The notes under the pieces were generated by a model. It saw only the letters and a program-made list of their open reading frames with translations, was not told the DNA's origin and did not search any database. From contig JAGMCJ010000082.1 of NCBI GenBank assembly GCA_023129265.1, positions 1-7,779 of the forward strand: DNA of 7,779 bases. The letters are read 5' to 3'. Made by a program: the position numbers and the translations under genes. How positions within the stretch are numbered: the first letter of the stretch is position 1; each line of letters begins with the position of its first letter. This DNA comes from Thermoplasmata archaeon. Its GTDB lineage: Archaea; Thermoplasmatota; Thermoplasmata; RBG-16-68-12; JAGMCJ01. Of the stretch, positions 1 to 5,194 are shown one piece after another.

Positions 1-82
1 CATCCAACACCTTCGGACGGACTAGTGAGAACCGGTATGGAATGACCTCCTGAGGACCGAACTGGAGGAAATATGGATTCAC
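1..82 (-). CDS. Possible divergent gene, 5' part only, unrecognised product
   Basis: Reading leftwards from a GTG at 82-80, the frame stays open for 27 codons to the window edge. The peptide begins MNPYFLQFGPQEVIPYRFSL and continues VRPKVLD. A good Shine-Dalgarno match, GAGGA on the minus strand (plus 89-93), lies 6 bases before the GTG. An AT-rich TATA-like element (128-136) is far enough upstream to give a short leader. The composition, aromatic and hydrophobic with Pro and Arg, looks like a real protein N-terminus rather than noise. I do not recognise the family, and only the first 27 residues are visible, so no function is given. The opposite strand is open from the left edge to stops at 43-45 and 51-53, so the short tail of a plus-strand gene is the main alternative. 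Confidence 0.42.
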   Translation of the reverse strand, partial: MNPYFLQFGPQEVIPYRFSLVRPKVLD

Positions 83-127
83 CGATGTTCCTCGAAGGGA
101 CGCCGACGTCAGAACAGCCAGGACAAC

Positions 128-136
128 ATTTATTAA
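128..136. promoter_or_regulatory. Shared AT-rich TATA-like element between divergent genes
   Basis: ATTTATTAA on the plus strand reads TTAATAAAT on the minus strand, so it is TATA-like in both directions. With the usual archaeal spacing of about 26 bases, transcription would start near 158 for the S17e gene, leaving a leader of about 34 bases with a Shine-Dalgarno site. For the possible minus-strand gene it would start near 106, leaving about 24 bases, also with a Shine-Dalgarno site. No separate box for the second direction is obvious in the 109-base gap. The call rests on composition and spacing only. Confidence 0.5.
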
Positions 137-179
137 CGATGGCCACATTGAAAGCTGAACGCCGAGATGAAATCACCTT

Positions 180-185
180 GGAGTG
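180..185 (+). promoter_or_regulatory. Ribosome binding site deciding the S17e start
   Basis: GGAGTG sits 6 bases before the TTG at 192 and overlaps the GTG at 183. It can therefore serve only the TTG start. Upstream of the GTG there is no purine-rich site at a workable distance. Confidence 0.6.
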
Positions 186-191
186 AAACGC

Positions 192-383
192 TTGGGTAAC
201 ATAAGACCGACGTACATCAAGAGGATTGCTGTGGAACTCATCAAGAGATATCCGGAAGAGTTCACCGACGACTTCGAGCACAACAAGAAGAAAGTCCAGG
301 AGCTGACGGACGTGACTACGGCAACCTTGAGAAACAGAATCGCGGGATACCTCACAACGTTCAGGAAGCACTACGAGGCCTGA
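192..383 (+). CDS. rps17e: Small ribosomal subunit protein S17e (eS17)
   Basis: This is an archaeal/eukaryotic-type small-subunit ribosomal protein with no bacterial equivalent. It is 63 residues long, which fits the archaeal family (roughly 60-70). Family hallmarks visible are the N-terminal GNIRPTYIKR, the central DFEHNKKKVQELTDV and the C-terminal RNRIAGYLTT. I chose the TTG at 192 for two reasons: family members normally begin M-G-(N/R)-I-R-P-T, and GGAGTG lies 6 bases upstream. An in-frame GTG at 183 would add the atypical residues MKR and has no usable ribosome binding site, although an automatic caller may choose it. The gene appears monocistronic: an AT-rich promoter-like element lies at 128-136 and a T9 tract begins 11 bases after the stop. 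Identity is very secure; the start is an inference. Confidence 0.95.
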   Translation: MGNIRPTYIKRIAVELIKRYPEEFTDDFEHNKKKVQELTDVTTATLRNRIAGYLTTFRKHYEA

Positions 384-384
384 T

Positions 385-415
385 CCCGGGCAAGTTTTTT
401 TTTGGCTTGCCAGGG
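385..415 (+). terminator. Probable terminator of the S17e gene: T9 tract in a hairpin loop
   Basis: Directly after the S17e stop, GGCAAG (389-394) pairs with CTTGCC (406-411). The stem is extended by CCC (385-387) with GGG (413-415) across one G/A mismatch. The loop (395-405) holds a run of nine T. Oligo-T runs are the main known signal for intrinsic termination in archaea, so the T9 run alone may end transcription. The arrangement is not the bacterial one, where the T run follows the stem. Confidence 0.6.
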
Positions 416-431
416 AAAACCCCGTGGCAAG
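406..431 (+). repeat. Second inverted repeat that competes with the terminator hairpin
   Basis: CTTGCCAGGG (406-415) is the 3' arm of the first hairpin. It can instead pair downstream with CCCGTGGCAAG (421-431), giving ten base pairs with one bulged G at 424 and a five-base loop (416-420). The two hairpins share this arm, so only one can form at a time. The GGCAAG unit thus occurs twice in direct orientation (389-394, 426-431) with one inverted copy between. It could be an RNA switch, a double-stranded operator just upstream of the ABC operon promoter, or a chance duplication. Confidence 0.5.
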
Positions 432-462
432 CGTCTAACCTTCATCAACCCCCTGCCGTTAG

Positions 463-470
463 GCTTATAC
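463..470 (+). promoter_or_regulatory. TATA-like box of the ABC transporter operon
   Basis: GCTTATAC lies in an otherwise GC-rich stretch. Its centre is about 26 bases upstream of position 493, the expected transcription start. That would place the start after the GTG at 490 and about 24 bases before the ATG at 517, agreeing with a short leader carrying the GGTGG site at 506-510. Confidence 0.45.
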
Positions 471-505
471 CCTGCGAAGTAGGAACGAGGTGGGCATCTC
501 AACCT

Positions 506-510
506 GGTGG
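506..510 (+). promoter_or_regulatory. Ribosome binding site supporting the ATPase start at 517
   Basis: GGTGG ends 6 bases before the ATG at 517. It matches part of the archaeal GGAGGTGA consensus. It lies inside the reading frame if the upstream GTG at 490 is used, so it favours the shorter protein. Confidence 0.45.
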
Positions 511-516
511 CGAGAG

Positions 517-1518
517 ATGAACTACGCTGTCGAGACAAAAGATCTGACGAGAATCTTCCGCGTGAAGAAGCGGAGGAGAAGGCGTAGCGAGAGCAAGGGA
601 TCGGAGCAGGACGTCACAGCGCTGAAGGACGTGAACCTGCGCATCGAAGAGGGCGAGCTCTTCGGTCTCCTGGGCCCCAACGGTGCTGGAAAGACAACAC
701 TGATAAAGATCCTCTGCACGCTTCTTCTTCCCACTTCTGGAAAGGCCTATGTCGCCGGGAACGACGTCGAGAAGGACCCGTATCCGATTAGAAGGATCAT
801 CAACATGGTCTCGGGCGGGGAAACATCTGGCTACGGACTTCTCACGACCCGCGAGAATCTCTGGATGTTCTCCCAGTTCTACGGAATCCCCTCCAAGGAG
901 GCCAAGAAACGGATAGATGAGATGCTGGAGGCCTTCGGGATCTGGGACAAGAGGAACGCGAAGGTCAGGACGCTCTCGACGGGCGAAAGGCAGAAGGCGA
1001 ACGTGATCAGAGGATTCATGACGGACCCGAGCATAATCTTCCTCGATGAGCCTACTCTGGGTCTTGACGTGAACGCGAGTCGAACAATCAGGAAGTTCAT
1101 CAGCGACTGGGTGAGGGAGACGAGCGGGAGGACCGTTCTCCTCACGACCCACTACATGATGGAGGCGGACGAGCTCTGCGACAGGCTGGCGATCATAGAC
1201 GAAGGCGGAATAGTGGCATGCGACACGCCTCGGAATCTGAAGAAGACGGTCAGCAAGGCCTCATCGCTCATGTTCGAGGCAGATTACCTTCGGGATCCTG
1301 ACAAGCTCAAGGGAATCGAAGGCATTCAGAACTTCACCTACAAGCACAACGGTCAGATGAACAGGACGCTGCTCACATTCATAGTCGAGGACGAATCCGC
1401 GGTTGCGGACATCGTCTCCAGGATCGTGGAACAGGGCGCGAAGATCCACTCGCTGGAGAAGAGGGAGCCCACTCTCGAGGATGTCTTCGTCTCTCTCGTG
1501 GGCAAGGGGCTGGCATGA
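517..1518 (+). CDS. ABC-2 type transporter ATP-binding subunit (DrrA/NatA type)
   Basis: This is the cytoplasmic ATPase of an ABC-2 type exporter, 333 residues from the ATG at 517. In that numbering, Walker A is GPNGAGKTT (53-61), the signature is LSTGERQ (153-159), Walker B is IIFLDEPT (173-180), the D-loop is LGLD (181-184) and the switch His is H212 in TTHYMMEAD. The C-terminal PTLEDVFVSLVGKG is typical of DrrA-like ATPases. Two oddities stand out. The usual Q-loop glutamine is missing, with VSGGET around 98-103. A very basic insertion (KKRRRRR, 17-23) lies between the first strands. An in-frame GTG at 490 would add MGISTWWRE, but ATG 517 fits the usual N-terminus and has GGTGG upstream. 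The stop overlaps the next start as ATGA, so the three genes form one operon. The substrate is unknown; lipid, drug, polysaccharide or ion export are all possible for this family. Confidence 0.92.
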   Translation: MNYAVETKDLTRIFRVKKRRRRRSESKGSEQDVTALKDVNLRIEEGELFGLLGPNGAGKTTLIKILCTLLLPTSGKAYVAGNDVEKDPYPIRRIINMVSGGETSGYGLLTTRENLWMFSQFYGIPSKEAKKRIDEMLEAFGIWDKRNAKVRTLSTGERQKANVIRGFMTDPSIIFLDEPTLGLDVNASRTIRKFISDWVRETSGRTVLLTTHYMMEADELCDRLAIIDEGGIVACDTPRNLKKTVSKASSLMFEADYLRDPDKLKGIEGIQNFTYKHNGQMNRTLLTFIVEDESAVADIVSRIVEQGAKIHSLEKREPTLEDVFVSLVGKGLA

Positions 1519-2363
1519 AGGAATACTTGCTGCTCAACCTGAGGGCCCTGAAGGGCCGAGCGTACCCAAGGGTAGTGGGAGGCACCCGGGAACTCAGCTG
1601 GATATTCTTCGATACGATTCTGCCACTGCTCACCGTCGCTGCTTACGTCTTCGTCTATCAATATCTCGGCAGCCTTGCTCAAGGGCCACAGAAGGAATAC
1701 ATCGGTCAGTTCGTCGGCTACGTCATCCTCGGAGGTGCTATGACAGCCTATTGGATGAATGTCCTGTGGAGCATGGCGGCTCAGTTCTACTGGGAGAAGG
1801 AGATAGGCAACCTTCAGCTCTATATGATCGCTCCGATGTCGAGGATGGCGGTCCTCGGAGGCATGGCTGTCGGCGGGATGTTCTACACCACCGTGCGGGC
1901 GGTCTCCACGATAGTCATAGGCGTGCTCATATTCGGAGTGACCTTCTCCCTCGGCCCACCAATCTACTTGATTCTCGTGTTCCTCCTCACTCTGATTGCT
2001 CTCTACGGGATGGGGATGCTCTTCGCCTCGCTCTACATGCTCTACGGAAGGGAGGCATGGCATACGTCCAGCCTTCTCACCGAGCCCATCTACCTCGTCT
2101 CGGGGTTCTATTTCCCGGTGAAGTACATGGGAGCCATTGTCGCGGTGTCCGCATCCATCATTCCCATCACGCTCGGCCTTGACGCTCTCAGGCAGCTCAT
2201 GTTTACCGAAACCGCTGGCATCCACGGCTTCCTTCCTGTGGAAGTGGAGCTGGTCGCACTTGCGGTCCTGTCCGTTCTCTTCCTCTTCTTAGCTAGACAC
2301 TCTCTTCGCTTCATGGAGAACCTGGGCCGAAAGACCGGGAGGTTGACGATGAGATGGCAATGA
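1515..2363 (+). CDS. ABC-2 type transporter permease, first subunit
   Basis: This is an integral membrane protein of 282 residues, the usual length for an ABC-2 permease. Six hydrophobic segments can be seen at about 28-50, 63-85, 112-142, 148-172, 190-222 (partly re-entrant) and 241-261. The YLVSGFYFPVKYM stretch (193-205) is the typical motif before the last segments in DrrB-like permeases. The amphipathic N-terminus is basic. EKEIGNLQLYMIAPMSR (94-110) is probably the cytoplasmic coupling region that contacts the ATPase, by analogy with the family. The ATG overlaps the ATPase stop (ATGA), implying translational coupling. It forms the pore with the next gene's product. No substrate can be inferred from the sequence. 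Confidence 0.88.
   Translation: MKEYLLLNLRALKGRAYPRVVGGTRELSWIFFDTILPLLTVAAYVFVYQYLGSLAQGPQKEYIGQFVGYVILGGAMTAYWMNVLWSMAAQFYWEKEIGNLQLYMIAPMSRMAVLGGMAVGGMFYTTVRAVSTIVIGVLIFGVTFSLGPPIYLILVFLLTLIALYGMGMLFASLYMLYGREAWHTSSLLTEPIYLVSGFYFPVKYMGAIVAVSASIIPITLGLDALRQLMFTETAGIHGFLPVEVELVALAVLSVLFLFLARHSLRFMENLGRKTGRLTMRWQ
2337..2343 (+). promoter_or_regulatory. Ribosome binding site of the second permease
   Basis: GGGAGGT, within the end of the first permease gene, lies 10 bases before the ATG at 2354 and 16 before the ATG at 2360. It favours the start at 2354. Confidence 0.5.
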
Positions 2364-3211
2364 AGGAGAACCTCAGGACCCTTCTCGGGGCCGGTTGGCT
2401 CGGCTGGCAGATGGAGGCCAACTGGACGGACCCCTTCCTCTTCATGATATACTCTGTAGCGAAGCCCGTCTCCGCTGCCTTGATTCTTGTCTTCATGTAC
2501 ATCGTCATCCTCGGCGGGGTCGCCACTGAAAGCACGGCATTCGCCTACATATTCCTGGGCAACGCTTTCTTCATCTATGTGGGGCAAGTGCTCTTCGGCG
2601 TGACCTGGGTCATCCACGAGGACAGGGAGCACTTCCAGACTCTGAAGTTGATATACATCTCACCGATCAGCTTCTACTACTACATCATAGGTCGAGCGGG
2701 AAGCAAGATCCTCATCGCGACGGTGGCGGTCGTGGTCACACTGCTCTTCGGCATCTTCATCCTGGGCATTCCCGTGGACGCGTTCACGATGGACTGGGCC
2801 CTTCTTGTCCTCTGCTTGACCGTGGGCATGGCATGCTTGGTCTCCATCGGTATCGCTCTGGCAGGAATCACCTTCATGACCGCCAAGCACAGCGGAGGTA
2901 TCAACGAAGGCATCGCGGGTCTGTTCTACGTCTTCTGCGGCGTCGTTTTCCCCATAACTCAACTCCCCGCGTGGGGTCAATCCCTCGGATATGCCATTCC
3001 AGTGACATACTGGCTGGAAGCGATGAGGAAGGCCCTGCTCCCCGCACAACAGCTGGAAGGCACAGGACTGCACGGCATCGAGAACTTCTGGCTAGTCGCA
3101 CTGCTGGCGGTCTCAGCCCTATTCTTCTACTTCCTGTCAATACTCATTTTCAGACTGGGCGACTACCTCGCCAGGCGGGCGGGAAAAATCGATATGACTA
3201 CCGCTTACTAG
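2354..3211 (+). CDS. ABC-2 type transporter permease, second subunit
   Basis: This is a second integral membrane protein of 285 residues with about six hydrophobic segments (27-53, 63-86, 116-139, 149-174, 185-203, 243-268). The CGVVFPITQLPAWGQSLG stretch followed by PVTYWLEAMRKALL is typical of ABC-2 permeases. HEDREHFQTLKLIYISPIS (88-106) is the likely coupling region. It differs clearly from the first permease, so the exporter probably has one copy of each around an ATPase dimer. The start at 2354 overlaps the previous gene by 10 bases and has GGGAGGT upstream. An ATG two codons later (2360) would give an ATGA overlap like the previous junction. The last 14 bases overlap the 3' end of the minus-strand rnp4 gene. 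Confidence 0.88.
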   Translation: MAMKENLRTLLGAGWLGWQMEANWTDPFLFMIYSVAKPVSAALILVFMYIVILGGVATESTAFAYIFLGNAFFIYVGQVLFGVTWVIHEDREHFQTLKLIYISPISFYYYIIGRAGSKILIATVAVVVTLLFGIFILGIPVDAFTMDWALLVLCLTVGMACLVSIGIALAGITFMTAKHSGGINEGIAGLFYVFCGVVFPITQLPAWGQSLGYAIPVTYWLEAMRKALLPAQQLEGTGLHGIENFWLVALLAVSALFFYFLSILIFRLGDYLARRAGKIDMTTAY

Positions 3212-3527
3212 ACTTCTCTCTCAGATAGGGCATCCTCATTATGTGACCGCATTCTCCGCACGTTATCGTTATCCTTGAACTCCTGAGCCGCACCCTGCTG
3301 TTCTCGGACGGGAGCAGGAAGGAGCCACATTTGCGGCAGAACCTTCTCTTCAGGGCCGAAGGAATGGGCGTGTTGTACCTCATGCCGATGCGCCTTGCCA
3401 GCTGGACGTATCTGTTAGACCTCCTCAAGTTGCCCCGGAGGGCCTCCTTCTCGGCCTGCTGGAACAAAATCAGAATCCGCTCCCGCGCGATTCTCCGCTC
3501 GAGACCCTTCTTCCTTCTTCTTGCCAT
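3198..3527 (-). CDS. rnp4: Ribonuclease P protein component 4 (Rpp21/Rpr2 family)
   Basis: This is a protein subunit of archaeal RNase P, which removes the 5' leader of precursor tRNAs. Rnp4 binds the catalytic RNA together with Rnp3 (Rpp29). The 109 residues match the family length. An Arg/Lys-rich helical N-terminus (1-60, with RERILILFQQAEKEA and YVQLARRIGMRYN) precedes a zinc ribbon with C64-x2-C67 and C90-x2-C93. Family signatures are the LLPSENSRVRLR segment between the cysteine pairs and the ITITCGECGHIMRMPY block. The ATG at 3527 has no convincing Shine-Dalgarno site, and the only AT-rich box upstream (3556-3567) would give a very short leader. The gene is divergent from the M24 peptidase and convergent with the ABC operon, overlapping its end by 14 bases. 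Confidence 0.95.
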   Translation of the reverse strand: MARRRKKGLERRIARERILILFQQAEKEALRGNLRRSNRYVQLARRIGMRYNTPIPSALKRRFCRKCGSFLLPSENSRVRLRSSRITITCGECGHIMRMPYLREKSSKR

Positions 3528-3555
3528 GCTCAGCTAGGGGTGAAGACTTACTAGC

Positions 3556-3567
3556 AAATATGATTTA
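3556..3567. promoter_or_regulatory. AT-rich element in the divergent rnp4/peptidase promoter
   Basis: AAATATGATTTA is the clearest AT-rich block in the 61-base gap between the two divergent start codons. Its centre is about 28 bases before the peptidase ATG (3589) and about 34 before the rnp4 ATG (3527). This suggests a leaderless or nearly leaderless transcript on the peptidase side and a leader of only a few bases for rnp4. Neither gene has a clear Shine-Dalgarno site. A second AT-rich stretch, AGATATTA (3575-3582), is too close to the peptidase start to act as its TATA box. Confidence 0.42.
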
Positions 3568-3588
3568 GGCTAAGAGATATTACCGACC

Positions 3589-4680
3589 ATGACGAAATCG
3601 AGAGTGGGGAAGATATTCCGAAATGCCGAGAAGGGCATCGACTGCATTGTGTTCATTAATGGAAGCGAGCCGCTTCTCGACATGACGTTCTTCTACGTTA
3701 CTGGTTTCACGTCAGGCCTCTTCGAGGGCAGCGCCGTTTTCACATATCCAGATAAATCGATGAGATTGGTGACATCGCTCCTTGAGCGGGAGAGCGCGAG
3801 AAGGGCGGACTTCCCCGTGAGGATATTCAAGAGCAACCCGGAGAGGGAGAAGATGTTCAAGTCCTCGCTTCGAGGCTGCAAGAGAATCGGTGTGAACTCG
3901 CCGGAGCTCACGTATCGGAACTATATGTTGCTCAAGAAGCTCGCTCCCAAAGCGGAGCTCGTGGACGTATCCCAAGCCGTGATGAAAGCCAGGGTCGTGA
4001 AGGACAGGAAGGAGATCGCGACGATAAGGAGAGCGTGCGAAATCTCATCCGAGGTCGCCAAGGAGATCATTCCCTACATAGACGTCGGAGTGAAGGAGTA
4101 CGAACTCGCGGCGAGGATAAACTTCCTGATGCAGAAGAAGGGAGCGTCTGAACCCGCGTTCGAGACGATACCCGCCTCGGGGCCGAACTCGGCGGAGGCA
4201 CACTACACGGCGGCGGACAGAACGCTTCAGAAGCGAGATTTCGTCCTCTTCGATTTCGGGGCCCGCTACAAGAAATACGTCTCGGATCTGACGAGGACCT
4301 ACGTCCTGGGAAAGGCGAGGAAGAAGCAGAAGGAGATGCACGAGATCGTTCTGAAGACCCAGAGTAGCGCCATGAGGAGAATACGGCCGGGAGTGAAGGC
4401 ATCAACGGTCCACAATGCAGCGGCGAGGATGATTGACAAGACGAAGTACAGGGGCAAGTTCACCCACGGGCTCGGACATAGCATTGGGTTGTCTGTCCAT
4501 GATGGAATGGGCCTTGGTCCGTTCTCGGACTTCAAGCTCGAGAAGGGAATGGTCTTCACCGTTGAACCAGGGATATACGTTCGCGGATATGGTGGCGTTA
4601 GGATTGAAGACGACATCGTCGTAACGAAGGGCGGCTGCGAGTCTCTTACGACGGCCGACCGCAATCTCATCGAGATCTAG
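3589..4680 (+). CDS. M24B metallopeptidase, Xaa-Pro dipeptidase/aminopeptidase family
   Basis: This cytoplasmic two-metal peptidase probably cleaves the bond before proline in peptides (Xaa-Pro dipeptidase or aminopeptidase P type). It has 363 residues, the usual size for archaeal PepQ-like enzymes. Residues 1-130 form the creatinase-like N-terminal domain and about 140-363 the pita-bread catalytic domain. All five metal ligands are present: D222 (LFDFGA), D233 (SDLTRT), H297 (HGLGHSIGL), E326 (TVEPGIY) and E340 (RIEDD). The auxiliary histidines H205 (AHYT) and H304 (SVHD) are also there. The domain is intact, so an active enzyme is expected. Dipeptidase and aminopeptidase P activity cannot be told apart from sequence alone. 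The ATG has no Shine-Dalgarno site and an AT-rich box about 28 bases upstream, suggesting a leaderless mRNA. Its stop overlaps the DUF402 gene tail to tail by 3 bases. Confidence 0.93.
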   Translation: MTKSRVGKIFRNAEKGIDCIVFINGSEPLLDMTFFYVTGFTSGLFEGSAVFTYPDKSMRLVTSLLERESARRADFPVRIFKSNPEREKMFKSSLRGCKRIGVNSPELTYRNYMLLKKLAPKAELVDVSQAVMKARVVKDRKEIATIRRACEISSEVAKEIIPYIDVGVKEYELAARINFLMQKKGASEPAFETIPASGPNSAEAHYTAADRTLQKRDFVLFDFGARYKKYVSDLTRTYVLGKARKKQKEMHEIVLKTQSSAMRRIRPGVKASTVHNAAARMIDKTKYRGKFTHGLGHSIGLSVHDGMGLGPFSDFKLEKGMVFTVEPGIYVRGYGGVRIEDDIVVTKGGCESLTTADRNLIEI

Positions 4681-5165
4681 GCCTGGAACTCCTGCACGAT
4701 TCTTGGCGGGAAGCGTCCCGTCTCGATATCCTTGATTATTCGGGCGACGGTCTTCCTTGCCAGCGACACTTGCTCTTCAGTTATCCAACCCTTCTCGATA
4801 GCTTCTTGAAACTCGTCCTCATCGAGTATCTCGTACCGCATGTCAGGCAGGACAAACACGTCGAGGTACAGATCGATAATCTCATACCCTCCCTCGACGC
4901 GAGAAGGCTCAGTGTTCACGTTGCAGAAGTAGCCCGTGAGGTTCCCACCCTTGTCTGTGACTACGATGATTTCAAGTGGAGGGTCGAAGAACTCGAACAA
5001 CAGGGCACGATAGCCCTCTGCCACGACTTCCTGACCATGTATGATCAACGGCCTTCTGAAATCGGTGAAGTCGAACCGCGTTATGACAAGGTCCCCTCGG
5101 TCCTCGACCAATTCTTGTTCGTAATCGAATGACTCGCCGTGGGGCCTAATCACTCTGACGAGCAC
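4677..5165 (-). CDS. DUF402 domain protein
   Basis: This is a 162-residue soluble protein that consists essentially of one DUF402 beta-barrel. Family marks are GYFCNVNTEPSR (78-89), the acidic YEIIDLYLDVFVLPD block (94-108) and LDEDEFQEA (114-122), followed by a C-terminal helical region. Relatives of known role include the C-terminal part of archaeal FAU-1, an RNA-binding protein/RNase, and bacterial stand-alone proteins with nucleoside di- and triphosphate phosphatase activity. The acidic residues D98, D102, D115 and D117 are candidate metal ligands. Either role, RNA or nucleotide related, is possible. The GTG start is preceded in frame by a TGA three codons upstream, so it is the earliest start. 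A TTATA element centred 26 bases upstream suggests a leaderless transcript. A second GTG four codons in is an alternative. Confidence 0.8.
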   Translation of the reverse strand: MLVRVIRPHGESFDYEQELVEDRGDLVITRFDFTDFRRPLIIHGQEVVAEGYRALLFEFFDPPLEIIVVTDKGGNLTGYFCNVNTEPSRVEGGYEIIDLYLDVFVLPDMRYEILDEDEFQEAIEKGWITEEQVSLARKTVARIIKDIETGRFPPRIVQEFQA

Positions 5166-5187
5166 GACCCATCAACACATTCTCGAC

Positions 5188-5194
5188 TATAACT
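5188..5194 (-). promoter_or_regulatory. TATA-like box of the DUF402 gene
   Basis: On the minus strand this reads AGTTATA. Its centre is about 26 bases from the GTG start at 5165, the distance expected if transcription begins at the start codon itself. It overlaps the stop codon region of the upstream surface-protein gene, so the DUF402 gene need not depend on read-through. Confidence 0.45.

Noticed and set aside
1..53. Tail of a plus-strand gene ending at 45 (TGA) or 53 (TGA)
   Set aside because: Both frames are open only because they are short, and neither tail is recognisable. The minus-strand frame has a start, a ribosome binding site and a promoter-like element, which makes it the better reading. 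It cannot be excluded without the flanking sequence.
490..516. GTG at 490 as the start of the ABC ATPase
   Set aside because: The transcript expected from the TATA-like box at 463-470 would begin near 493, after this codon. The ATG at 517 has GGTGG at the right distance and gives the normal N-terminus. Kept only as an alternative.
499..1152. A minus-strand reading frame of 217 codons opposite the ATPase gene
   Set aside because: The plus strand carries every ABC ATPase motif in order here. The antisense product has no recognisable domain.
1403..2182. A long plus-strand reading frame (259 codons) in another frame over the ABC genes
   Set aside because: The product is Arg/Ser/His-rich and spans the junction of two well-supported genes. 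It is a frame shadow in GC-rich DNA.
1353..2225. A long minus-strand reading frame (290 codons) opposite the first permease gene
   Set aside because: It lies antisense to the end of a clear ABC ATPase and a clear permease. Its product is low in hydrophobic residues and rich in His, Glu and Asp, as expected from the complement of membrane-protein codons. It resembles no family.
3331..3537. A plus-strand frame of 68 codons opposite rnp4
   Set aside because: The minus strand encodes a complete Rnp4 with both zinc-binding CxxC pairs, so this frame is a shadow.
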